Origin: Scleroderma bovista
Lineage: Eukaryota > Basidiomycota > Agaricomycetes > Boletales > Sclerodermataceae
DNA: 22,006 nucleotides
Assembly: GCA_037178675.1 (NCBI GenBank)
Contig: JAYMGJ010000231.1
Location: 1 to 22,006, forward strand
Direction: 5' to 3'
Shown: piece after piece, positions 1 through 9,900 of the stretch
How the letters are laid out: each line of letters opens with the position of its first letter
How positions within the stretch are numbered: the stretch's first letter is position 1
Program-made: the position numbers and the translations under genes
Notes under the pieces: generated by a model
Seen by the model: only the letters and a program-made list of their open reading frames with translations
Database searches by the model: none
Told to the model about the DNA's origin: nothing

Positions 1-601
1 TGTACTATGCTGATATACATACCAAGCCTGACCATCTGCGGCCTTACTGCACGGTGCTGCAACATGGCTATGTAATAGATCTCGAAGTTCAGCTATCTAT
101 TTCCATTCTATTCAAATCAATCAGGTGTTCCGCCTAAATCGGGCTAATCGCCACAGCCACTCAGAAGTCTGTGGAACTAATCTGTCATTCTCAATCTCTT
201 CTCGGTGCCTGTGAAAGTTCAGCTTCAATAGTTTGTCGCCCTTTACTACTACCAGTACTATTTGTACTTGTATTCTCGTGCTGTAGCCTCGTAGTGCTGC
301 CTCGCCCCACATTTTTTGGGAACCTCGTGCTTATCTGCACACAATCAGCTACTATACTATGCATCTTGTTTGCAGCTCGAATGCCCTTGCTCATTCTGAT
401 TAAAAGGGGCTAATCACCACAGCCACTCAGAGGTCTGTTAAATTAATCTAATTGTTTCCTCACACGTGTTCTGATCGGGAAAAGGCTTAATCACTGATCA
501 TCACAGCCACTTCCACATTACTTTTCCACAAACAATCCATCTCAATCGGGCTAATCAGCACAGCCACTTTGAGGACTTGTAGCGTCGCTTAAAATGAGTA
601 C
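1..601. other. Left-edge stretch without a recognisable gene
   Basis: I find no coding region I can support here. The longest open frame (171-413, plus) is a hydrophobic, leucine/cysteine-rich stretch with no known motif and no supporting intron or codon signal, so I treat it as chance. The only visible structure is a set of four diverged copies of a short motif, listed separately. Confidence 0.6.
138..580 (+). repeat. Four dispersed copies of a GGCTAATC...CACAGCCACT motif
   Basis: Copies start near 141, 407, 484 and 548. Each has a GGCTAATC or GGCTTAATC half, one to a few variable bases, then CACAGCCACT. Copies 1 and 2 stay alike for about 50 bases, including the following CAGARGTCTGT and a TAATCT further on; copies 3 and 4 share only the core. 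Spacing is irregular (about 266, 77 and 64 bp), so this is not a clean tandem array. It could be the subterminal repeat region of a transposon lying left of the window, or a cluster of protein-binding sites. Function unknown. Confidence 0.6.
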
Positions 602-649
602 GTGAAGGTGGGAGCATATCTTGAACCAGCACTTTCAAAACCTACTACT

Positions 650-745
650 ATGAACCCCACCATTACGACGCAGGATTATCCTGAGCCTCGTGATTTGACC
701 TCTACCTCCTTTTGCCCACGAACCAACTCTCAGCCAATGGGGCGG
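650..745 (+). pseudogene. 5' part of an unknown small gene, interrupted by the solo LTR
   Basis: A frame starting at ATG 650 encodes 32 residues rich in Ser, Thr and Pro and runs into the LTR at 746. If the LTR and one copy of the GCGG target duplication are removed, codon CGG (743-745) is followed directly by CCT at 3007 and the frame continues without a stop to 3228. The in-frame junction is the main evidence that this is a real exon. The open frame extends upstream to 602 without a better ATG. I do not recognise the protein; the true start could lie in an earlier exon. Confidence 0.45.
742..745. repeat. Target site duplication (left), GCGG, of LTR copy A
   Basis: GCGG immediately precedes the TG start of the 2.26-kb repeat, and the same four bases (3003-3006) immediately follow its CA end. 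Four-base duplications are known for some LTR retrotransposon integrases. A chance match of this size has odds of about 1 in 256, so on its own it is modest evidence; the in-frame gene junction across it strengthens it. Confidence 0.6.
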
Positions 746-1981
746 TGTCACGCACCAAACGTGTTTGGTACTGTGGACATGGAGAAAGTTAGCCGATGAA
801 ACTAATGCGAAGAACGCACACCCAAGATCTGTTGAAAGATTGTCCCGACTTGAGGGATACAGACAGCCCTCGCTATCCTTATGCGAAGAATGAATACAAG
901 CTCGTTGTAGTCATCTATCGCACGAGAACCGCCAAGAAGCAGAAGAATCCAAGGATTGATGATCATTTCAGTATGAGAGAGGAATGCAACCTACTGCAGT
1001 CCAACTCCCATACAAGAACAACCAAAGAAGCAGAAGAAACGATAGAGAAACGAAGGAGAAAAGGAAGAATCATTTTTAGCGCCCAAATGTCAAATTTAGG
1101 CGCCCAGTGCCGGCATTCGATATTTTGAATAGCTCTGCCATTTTTGAAGCTATCAATCATGTGACTATACCATCATGGAGCCTAGACCGTGGTCTATCTG
1201 CCTGTCAAGTTCCGACGTAAATCTGTTCATTTCCACGGAGATATTCCACCCGCAATCTAGACACCCACTTCATCACTCACTATGGAGTCCACATTTTCTC
1301 TGGAACGTTTCTCTGCTATTGCAGCAGACCTCAACTATGTCCTGCTCTTGGGACAGCCTCTCCCTGAGCTCCTGTGTACTGTCTGGTACATATCTTCCCA
1401 GCCTTCTCCCTCAGTCCCTCTCATTCTCGGTCAGCGCATTCTCCTTGTCAGTCCTGCGTCGCGCACATACTTTGGTCGTCTCAAGTCTATCGTTAGACTT
1501 GAAAATTCATACCTGGTCGTCTCTGTGTCTCCTGAGTCCTCTGCATATGGTCCTTTCATCCCAGAGTCCTGTCACATCCATCTCCCTCTATCATTCATCT
1601 CGCTTCCCTGGACACGTCGAATCCGCTACTTGCGATTCTCTTCCCTGCTATCCCGCAACAAACACGAATGAAACAGTGCTCTAGAACCCTTCTTAGGAGC
1701 CCTAATAGAGTACAGAACCTTCCCCTTACTGCTCAAGGGAAGACTGCACTTCGGGAGCACCAAATTTCGCGTTTTTGCTCTACAGAAGCTCAATCCAAGG
1801 GATTTGTGACACTCTGTGACCAGCTGTGACTCTACTTGTCATTCCAGGCCCCCTGACACTGCTCTTCTGGTCGGATCAATTCTTTTATTATCCCCCAGCC
1901 ACTCCCATCAGTGGCACTGCTTCAGAAGCTCATCTCCAGATCTAAAGTTCAATAAATCATAGGTTGTGCTTCCCTTCTTTC

Positions 1982-2383
1982 TGAGTCACACAGAGTCACT
2001 CTGGCTCACTCTGACTCACTCTGCTGCGCATTATTCATCCCCTCTTGGCATTACTAATCCCCATTACTCCCCTTACCAATCACTTACCAATCATCCTTCA
2101 AATCATGCTTATCATGCTGCTTATCAATTCATGACTCATGCCCCTATGATTCATATGCATTATGTCATCGTATATGCTCATTTAGCTTCGATCTACTCAT
2201 CCCATGCTTTCCCCCCCTCTCTTTTGGGCCCCATGCAATGATTTTTCCATATTCTTGGTTATACACCCCTTTTTGCCTATGTTTTTGCTCTTTCCCTTGG
2301 CTCAGCAGCTTGTTCAGGCTCTCCCCATCGATGACTCAGCCTGATTACACTGCTTATCAATCGCTTACCAATTTCTTACCAAT
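1982..2383 (+). promoter_or_regulatory. U3 cluster of TGASTCA and CCAAT motifs, copy A
   Basis: Upstream of the TATA box the LTR carries TGAGTCA at 1982 and TGACTCA at 2012, 2132 and 2332, the consensus for bZIP factors of the Gcn4/AP-1 type. It also has CCAAT pentamers at 2076, 2087, 2368 and 2379, in pairs 11 bp apart (about one helical turn). The second pair lies about 60 bp upstream of the TATA box, near the usual place for a CCAAT-binding (Hap/NF-Y) complex. Binding is inferred from motif matches only. Copy B keeps all except the fourth TGACTCA, which lies in a segment B lacks. Confidence 0.4.
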
Positions 2384-2434
2384 CTCTTACCAAGCACTTA
2401 GTCATTTGTGCTTACAGGGCCACAGCCCCTCCTG

Positions 2435-2489
2435 TATATAAACCAGCAGCCAAAGGCTGCAAGGAAGTGTCTGCTTCCCCCTCAATAAA
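2435..2489 (+). promoter_or_regulatory. LTR core promoter and polyadenylation signal, copy A
   Basis: TATATAAA at 2435-2442 is followed by AATAAA at 2484-2489. In LTR elements transcription starts about 30 bp after the TATA box and the same region supplies the RNA 3' end, so R would lie roughly between 2465 and 2510. The arrangement is conserved exactly in copy B (19595-19602 and 19644-19649). Confidence 0.55.
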
Positions 2490-3002
2490 GCGACCACATT
2501 CACTCTCCCTCTCTGTCTATAAGCTCTATCTTTGTCTTTGGACTTGTAGGTCACTCAGTGCTGGCCTAAAGCTCCTATATTGCTGTTTATCAGATATATC
2601 TTGTATCTGATCATTTCTCTAGGCTCAAGCGCAGTCTAGCATCTCTGTCCACTCTATCCCATCACTGTCCATCGCATTCTTGAAGCAGGAACTGTCCCCT
2701 TGCTTCCCTGTTGCTCCATCACTGCTGTTACACCCCTGTCATCAATCTATCATCACTCTTCTATCCCAGGACTCTTCCTAACCACTGTGGTAGGCTGAAG
2801 AGGAGTCAATACCATCCCCAGTCGCATCTATTCCCCATCAGAAGCCCTTCCCTTCCCTCCTGCATCCTGCCTGAAGGCATGCAGCACATCCCCCTGAGGA
2901 CATTAAATACCAGAAACGCAAAGGAAGACCACCACTCGCATATTGCTGTCATTTGGTGTTGGTTGTTGGTTGTTCTGACCTCTTCCCTCACTTAGGTGCA
3001 CA

Positions 3003-3006
3003 GCGG
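3003..3006. repeat. Target site duplication (right), GCGG, of LTR copy A
   Basis: Matches the four bases at 742-745. It lies directly after the CA end of the element and before codon CCT (3007), where the interrupted frame resumes. Confidence 0.6.
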
Positions 3007-3568
3007 CCTGCCAGTCCCACAGACTCTGTGTCTTCTACGCTGACGCTTTGTGGATCATCATCCCTGACTTTGTGCCACAGCCAAAATGGCAGTGATGCAT
3101 CATTGACTTCTTTGCAGGCAGGCCTCTCAAAATTGAAGTCTTCTTGTGTTGAGTCTATTCGCCCGTCTACCATGGATCCCATTTCAGCGATAGAAACCAA
3201 CCTCAATCAGGCCTTTTCCAGAATGTCGGTCAGTTCTTGCATGATGTATCGAGTTGCTCTTGTTACTGATTCCAACAATAAAGGTTGTTTTCACAGGGGA
3301 ACTGAATTGGCATGGCAAGTATGAGGAACTTGCAAAGTGCTGGCTCGTTGCACTCATCCAGAAGAAGGAGGCTGTGCACATGCTAGCATTAGCCTTGCAA
3401 AAAATCAAGAGCTTCAAAGATAGATTTGCAAAAATTCTTGGCTCTGAGCTCGTCCGATACTATCACAGAGCATACTACCGAGGCGAAGACACCAGCACAA
3501 ACCTTGGCAGGTTTAAGGTGGATATACTGCAGGTTTTGGATTCACTTGTCATACCTGCCACACAATGA
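3007..3568 (+). pseudogene. 3' part of the unknown small gene split by the solo LTR
   Basis: The frame that ends at 745 resumes at 3007 and runs to 3228 with a Ser/Thr-rich composition, including a possible internal start at 3172 (Met-Asp-Pro-Ile). A likely intron follows: donor GTCAGT at 3229 and acceptor CAG ending at 3296 (68 bp), or a shorter one from GTATCG at 3246 (51 bp). The downstream exon, 3297-3568, encodes about 90 residues with a regular amphipathic, helix-forming pattern (Trp-His-Gly-Lys-Tyr-Glu-Glu-Leu, then Lys-Ile-Lys-Ser-Phe-Lys-Asp-Arg-Phe) and ends in TGA. Neither intron choice joins the two exons in the right phase, so there is a one-base frame error at the junction, a different splice site, or real decay. 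I do not recognise the family. Confidence 0.4.
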
Positions 3569-5325
3569 TCTATTTTCTTTACATGGTTCAAGTCTGTGTT
3601 GTTGATTCCTTGTTTTATGTGGACATTGTTCTGTCGTGTACTGTACCTTCATATCACAACATTATTCAAATCTGAATGTGTGCTTGCTATATTTCATTCT
3701 CGAAATGCCATTTGCCTCTGAACCCTTGCTTGCCGCAGGCAGTCTTGTAAGTCGTGGGAAAATGTAGGCTCAACATGTGTGCCACACAGATACAAACAAA
3801 AATGCTAGCTGAGTGGCATAGAATTTAGTCTACACATTAGGTAAGCAAAGTGTGGCGCCTCTCTTTCCCACTCGTTGCACACCGCAAGACCAAAAGGCTG
3901 TGGCCCCCACCATTTGACGAGCTCAGCCTTTCTTTCGCACCCACCGCACCACTCCCTCTCTCAGGTCCTTGCGGGAGCTCCCCATGTCCTTCCACTCATT
4001 CCCCTTGTCTCCCGCTCAACGCGTCCCGCTCACCTCCAGTGGATCAGTTCCAGCTGACCTGCTTGGTGTCCCAGCCCACCCTCACAGCTCAGCCTTTCCC
4101 CTGCAACTCGTTTTGGGCTGAAAGCCCTCAGGGCTTTGCCCAACCATCCCCCCCTGTACCTACGTACATCCATTCAACATTCATTACATCACTATCCACC
4201 TCCCATCAGCTGAGCGCCCCGAGGCGTAGAGCAATGCTAATGGCAATCCAAGTACTACTACGGTGTATGCTACTACAATGTATGTATCTGTGTCATCTCA
4301 TGCATATCTGATCACTGGTATCTCTTCCCATCTCTTTCCACCAGGTCTTTTTCTTTAGCTAGGTAAGGCTACCATCAGTGACGAACTCGGTAAGTGCCAT
4401 CCTTATGACGATGGTGATGTTGGCCACTTACATCGGCGCAAAGATGATGACTGCCACCAACCACTAGCACCTCAACCACCTTCCTGCAGCCAGCGACACA
4501 TGGTCAACATTGATTAGTTAATAAGCGGGTGCGGGTCGTGAGTGGTCATCCAGAACCTGCAGCACCCGCGGTACTTTTCTTCACATCTTCAAGCTTCCGA
4601 TGCATCAATGCCTGTGTCCAACGACCCCACAAGTATGTTTCGACTGGTTTCTGGGTGGCTGCATGTACCCAGGTAAGTCATGTCGCTTTCTTGCACTTCA
4701 CTGACCTTTACAGCTTTGCATTTGATATGTCCACATCAGCATTTGTGCCCTCGATCAAACGACGACGACAATGTGACGTGCGTTGCCACTGGCCAGATAG
4801 CCAATGCCACTGCAACACGACAACACGACGATAGTGCATCAACACGTCCATGCTAGCACAACGATGACACGTCTGCAGTGCCCCAATGGCAACGGTGTGT
4901 CTGTGCTAGCACAATGAAGATGACAACGACGTGACACCAATGGCCAATGCCATGGTGAGATGGTGACAATGACAGCACATCAACGTGTGCATGCCAGTAA
5001 GATGAAGACGAAGACGTCACAACAACAACAACAACAACGATGAGACGCGATCATGGGTAATGGTGACACTGCTATGCAGTCAGCCACAATAATGACAACG
5101 GCCGCCACCACGCGATGTGACAGCTGGCTCACCACACGAACAACAATGCAGAGGGTACACAGAAACACAAGACTCGTCATCCCAATCCGACTTGCACGCA
5201 CCAAGGTGCCAAGGGACACCTCAGATCCCAACAGCCCTGCAAGACAGTCTTCCGGCATCCACACACGCAGTTCCATTGCCCAAAAGTCTGCCCAGGATGC
5301 CGAGCAATCTCCAATCCAGCTCAAC
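3569..5325. other. Intergenic stretch: C-rich block, then low-complexity sequence
   Basis: No supportable gene. 3850-4200 is C-rich and pyrimidine-rich, and its open frames are Pro/Ser-rich without motifs. From about 4740 to 5120 the sequence is a degenerate, ACGA/ATGAC-rich simple sequence (recurring GCAACGACA-like and CATCAACACGTCCATGC-like words, with a short ACA microsatellite at 5018-5037). A 22-bp segment at 4644-4665 recurs with one mismatch at 17283-17304. Confidence 0.6.
4115..4141. repeat. GC-rich hairpin (AAAGCCC / GGGCTTT)
   Basis: AAAGCCC at 4121-4127 and GGGCTTT at 4131-4137 form a perfect 7-bp stem with loop TCA. An outer stem, GGGC (4115-4118) with GCCC (4138-4141), is separated by a two-base bulge. 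It may be a terminator-like or transposon-end relic; no partner copy was seen in the window. Confidence 0.5.
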
Positions 5326-6086
5326 GCAGACTCTCCACCACATCCCAACGGTCCCCCCATCCCGCCCTCCAAGCCAGAGAAACCACCCCGATGCACGAAA
5401 ACATTGGTGAGCAGCACATCTAATATGTCCACTCAGAGAGACAGGGAGTCAGATCCAGACGATAGACCCCAGCTCCCGTAAGGACTCAATATCCTTTGGC
5501 TCCCACATGACTTACCATCATTGGACTCAGAGAAATAATATTTTACCCCTGCCAGAATTATTTGATGACGCACTAATGAATCTACACATCGCTCTTCATC
5601 CCCATATGCCTACCCTTGCCCTGTATTGTCCCGTGGAAGGTGGCGAATATGTTCTGGACGAGACTGTATGCAAATTGGCATGGAGAACAGGAGCAGAGGT
5701 GCTGGTCATCGATGCTGTGCAGCTCGCGGCTGGTGAATGGGGCCATTTTGGAAAGGGTAAGAGCTCATCTCATTTGATATCAAGCTCAAACACATATAGC
5801 TGCCAATGCAATCAAACTTCCTCGGAACCCTCTGCACTACCACCCACCACCACCACCCATCCTTGCATCCCACCATCAATCTCAGAATGGAGATGAAGAT
5901 GACATTGACATCTCATCCTACGTTCCCTCCCTCGGCATCACCCAAATGACACTTCACGTTCTTGTGCCAGCCCTAGCCTCTCGCGGACAACAACCTCCAC
6001 TATTTATGACATCTAGAACAGTGCCACCACCTAATTGAATAAAGGCATTCTTTGACAATCTCGTCAACATTCCTTCACCGGAATGA
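5326..6086 (+). pseudogene. Broken N-terminal fragment of a fungal AAA-type ATPase-like gene
   Basis: The segment encodes a proline-rich lead-in (frame 1), then Asn-Ile-Leu-Trp-Leu-Pro-His-Asp-Leu-Pro-Ser-Leu-Asp-Ser-Glu, then in frame 2 Leu-Pro-Glu-Leu-Phe-Asp-Asp-Ala-Leu and Leu-Ala-Leu-Tyr-Cys-Pro-Val-Glu-Gly-Gly-Glu-Tyr, ending at a Gly-His-Phe-Gly-Lys motif. An intron at 5757-5799 (43 bp, GT-AG) joins this to Ala-Ala-Asn-Ala-Ile-Lys-Leu-Pro-Arg. I recognise the pattern from the N-terminal, pre-ATPase half of Agaricomycete P-loop ATPases, from memory only. Damage: TAA at 5479-5481, a one-base insertion in the A run at 5533-5535, and TGA at 6036-6038 where Arg is expected (before Ile-Lys-Ala-Phe-Phe-Asp). 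Homology stops near 6086; no Walker motifs or AAA core follow. The left limit is approximate. A pseudogene fragment or captured gene piece is likely. Confidence 0.5.
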
Positions 6087-6945
6087 CATCCACTTGAGGA
6101 CTATTACCCACAGATTGCAATCATAATGCGACCACCCAGTCAGTTGGAACACAAGCACGGACCTAGCCTTACCCGCAAATGCCCCCAAAGCCAGCACGAG
6201 TGAGTGCAGTGCCAGACATATGAACGACAGCCCAGCCAACAATCCCACGAACGTCCAGGAGATGCCAACCACCACCTCCTCACCATCTTGCCACCACCCT
6301 CTCCACCTCCACTGCGGCTCATCGACAACGATGACATGCCACACGCACATGCCCACAGCAGCGACAACAAACGCTGACCACCATCACCATCACCAGCAGC
6401 AATGGTGATGGCAACGAGATGCAGGATGGGAGATACAATACTACTACGAGGTTGTGATTTAGATACTACCATGGTGTGTATATATTGTTGCAATACACAT
6501 TGCAACACCCTCTTTACCGTGAAACGTGTGACATGGACCAATAGTAGTAGTTACCATATTTTATTACATGAACTTGGTTCCAAACTTATCATGGTTGTTG
6601 TGCATTTTCAATCTTACATATTAGTAGTAAGTACTTAGTATATTCTATGAGACGCCTCATGCCTCGGCTATCTTAGAAAGTCAACTAGTAGTACTACTCA
6701 CCGTCACCACTGCGATGTTGTTCCCCGTCTTCATCATGCCAGCACCGGGCACTGAGCTCATCGTCACTCGCTTTGCTTGCTACTGTCAAACTCCATTTTT
6801 CCCACAGGCTCGGGCTGTGACACAACTCAGGTTTGGGTGGCTGTGAACTAGATTTCCATGCCCTAGTAGTACTAGTTGGCCTTGGATACTCTGCTGGAAC
6901 TGAGACTGAGCGACTTTGCGTTCATCACAGCTCGTGACAGGCTCA
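6087..6945. other. Stretch without a gene upstream of the Plavaka frame
   Basis: After the AAA fragment breaks off, open frames here are short and low-complexity (His/Thr-rich on plus). A perfect hairpin lies at 6381-6411. The 300 bp before 6946 should hold the promoter and perhaps the left terminus of the Plavaka element, but I could not find a terminal inverted repeat matching the sequence after 17157. Confidence 0.5.
6381..6411. repeat. Perfect 10-bp hairpin in low-complexity sequence
   Basis: CCATCACCAT (6381-6390) and ATGGTGATGG (6402-6411) are exact reverse complements around an 11-base loop. It lies in CAC/CAT-rich simple sequence, so it may have arisen by chance from repeats. Confidence 0.5.
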
Positions 6946-9900
6946 ATGGCTGAACAATTTTTCCAGACTTGCATCTGTGGCCGCTCTTTCTCCCATGTTT
7001 CTGACTTCACCAAGCACGAACGGGGGTGCACAAAAGGAAAGAAACAACTTTCTGGAGCGCTATCCAAGGCTAAGGAGGTATATCAATGAAAAAAATTGCG
7101 AACAGACTTGGGAGAAGTTCAAACAGAATGGGTTGAGGATGACGATGTCCCACCTCATCCCAAACCGGTACGTGCTAAAATATTTTTATTAAATCTTGTC
7201 GTTCTGACTGGGGTGATCTAGCCTAGCATTGGAAGTGCTAATGATGGTAATAATGCATCCCATGCTGAACCGGTATGTTGTGAGGATCCAGTTTTGTCAT
7301 TCTGACCAAGCCAGCATAGATGCCTTGTGGCAATCGTACACCTGAAGCCCCACAGTTGGAAGACAAGGCGCTACCTTTGGCACAGCGGAGACCACGTCAG
7401 CTCAATCGTCAGTTACCTCTTCAATTTCGGGACATACTTCCTGAAGGTCCTATGCCACTCCCTCTGCCTGGAATACAGTTGTTGGAAGGCCCACCCGACC
7501 AAGGAGCATCTGAGTCTCACATGTCGCGTCCGACTCCACCTGTTTCAGCACTGCATCCAGTGTTCAAGACTCAACCGAACAAGTTTGGTCTTGTCCGTGT
7601 GTTCAGGTCCGAAGTCAGACTTCCTTCTCATGATCCTGACGAGCAATCCACAAACATGCACCCATGCTTGTCCCAGCCGCCCTTTACCACCAACTCTTCC
7701 ATGCCACTTATAATCTCTGCACCTGACAACCCATTCCATCCCTATCCCAATGAAAGCTCGTTTCGACTAGGTGACTGGTATTGGAACCACGGGCCACAGA
7801 AATCCCATGCAAACTTCAAGCTTCTTCTTGATATTTAGAATATAATCTGGATAATGTTTGAAATACCAACTGGAAGGAAATCAACAAGGAGTTGGGAAGT
7901 GGTTCAGATGGACAAGATGCCAGCACTGGATGGAGCCGCTCACCTATCACAATATCTGTTCCCTTTCACCACTGGATGCCAAATCCAGGTCACTGTGACT
8001 ATACAGTTCCGGACTTTCATCACCATCGGCTAGTTTCAATCATTCACGATAAGCTTTCAGATCCATTTCACCATCATATCTACCATTATGAACCTTATGA
8101 GCTCCGGTGGCAGCTGCCGAACAAAGCCCATGACATCAGAGTCCACGGAGAACTGTACGCGTCGGATGCTTTCATCAAAGCTCAAGAACAACTCCTAGCT
8201 TCACCTCGCAAACCAGACTGTGACTTGCCACATTGTATTGTGGCGCTCATGTTCTGGTCAGATGCCACGCAGCTCACCTTATTCGGGAGTGCAAAGCTTT
8301 GGCCACTTTACCTCTACTTCGGCAATCAGTTGAAGTACATGCGCTGCCAGCCAAGCTCAAAGTTATGTTCTCATGTCGCCTACTTCCAATCGGTGAGTTA
8401 CTTTCTGTGGATTCAACTGCTGACTATCACTGCTGTGAGAATAGCTTCCACCCGCGTTTAAGGATTTCATGATGGAGCAGTCTGGGGCAAAGCCGAGTGA
8501 CACCCTCCTAACTCATTGTCACAGAGAGTTTTTCCATGCGCAGTGGAATATCCTTCTGGATGATGATTTCCTGGAAGCATATGAACATGGCATCGTGATA
8601 ACTTGTCAGGACCAAGTCAAGCATTGCATATATCCTCGAATATTCACTTATTCTGCTGATTATCCAGAAAAGTATGTGGTTATGTTGCTCTTCAATGCCA
8701 TTAGCTAATGCAACATACATTCAGAGTTTTAATTGCAACCATCAGGAACTTGGGAAAATGCCCATGCCCTCGGTGTCTTATTCCAAAGTCTCGAGTTCAT
8801 CTTCTCACGATGGAATCAGACCTACTGCAATGCAGCCTTTTATCTCGCTCTGACACTGCCCATCGCCGTGAAAAAATCTTGTCAGCTCGCAAACTGATAT
8901 ATGAGAAGCATTACGCTGTGGATGGGATACAAGTTGAAGAGCTTTTGAAGGATGAATCGCTGGTCCCAACAACGGTCCACCATTGAGGTTTATACTACGT
9001 CAGGTTGAGCTAATGACGCTACAAGCAGAATGCATTTTCAGAGAAGTTAAGCCATACTGGCTTTAATCTATTCATGATGTTGGTTGTTGATCTTTTGCAT
9101 GAATTTGAGTTAGGGGTATGGAAGGCCATTTTTATTCACCTACTGCGAATCCTTGAGACCTTGAAACAGTCTCAGATTTCAGACATGGACAAACGGTAAG
9201 CACAAAATGTTTGTATATTTTGCCAAACTTAATAAGCACTAGATATCGTCAAGTTCCCACTTTTGGGCAAGATACAATCCGCCGCTTTTGAGAGAATTGC
9301 TTGGAGTTGAAGAAGATGACTGCTCGAGACTTCGAGGATCTACTGCAGGTGTGTCTTTTTTAGGCAATTGCCAGTCTGGTTTCTAATGGTTTGTGTGTGG
9401 CAGTGTGCTCTTCCGGTTTTTGAGAATCTTCTTCCCGAGCCCCATAATTCTCAGGTTCAACAGCTTCTATTTTTGTTGTGTCATTGGCATGCCCTTGCAA
9501 AGCTCTGCATGCACACAGACTACACTCTCGACATTATGGAACACACAACTGCGCTCTTGGCTCAGCAAATGCGCAATTTTTCTTCTGAAACATGCCCAGC
9601 CTTTGCAACGAAAGAACTGCACTGCGAAGCTGAATCTCAACGACGAAGGGAGGCCCAAGGGGGCCCTTCCAAAACAGCCTCTTCCCCAGCAGTGGATGTG
9701 CACCAACAAAAAACTTTGAACCTCAGCACCTACAAGGTACATGCACTTGGGGATTACCATGATCAGATCAAGATGTTCGGCATGATGGACTCCTTTTCAA
9801 CTCAACTGGTGAGATTTCCATTGCATTATTCCTCGTGACTAAACTCTGGCAGGGGGAACTCGAGCACTGCATCAGAAAAAGTAGGTTCACCAGAACGAGT

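Larger units (their letters stand above)
746..3002 (+). mobile_element. Solo LTR-like element, copy A (about 2.26 kb)
   Basis: A 2257-bp segment repeated in the same orientation at 17899-20162. It starts TGTCAC and ends TGCACA (TG...CA), is flanked by GCGG on both sides, and carries a TATA box (2435-2442) followed 42 bp later by AATAAA (2484-2489), the usual LTR order. This implies a U3 of about 1.7 kb, a short R and a U5 of about 0.5 kb. No internal retroviral genes, primer-binding site or polypurine tract adjoin it, so it reads as a solo LTR left by recombination. Relative to copy B it lacks segments near 878 and 930, each between short direct repeats, and has extra sequence near 775-810 and 2300-2340. 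The length is large for a fungal LTR. The superfamily is undetermined; a non-autonomous large-LTR element is the main alternative. Confidence 0.7.

Noticed and set aside
171..413. Small hydrophobic protein frame
   Set aside because: It has no conserved motif and no splice or codon evidence, and it overlaps the motif cluster.
1175..1684. Overlapping open frames at 1175-1684 and 1282-1671, repeated at 18374-18871 and 18519-18884
   Set aside because: They lie in the U3 of the long LTR. Between copies, the 1282 frame has about 7 amino-acid-changing and 3 silent differences, which shows no protein constraint, and there is no known motif.
3850..4311. Pro/Ser-rich frame of 153 codons
   Set aside because: It is explained by the C-rich base composition; two frames are open at once and no domain is seen.
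6075..6541. Minus-strand frames over the CAC/CAT-rich block
   Set aside because: They are Trp/Gly-rich translations of simple sequence and overlap each other.
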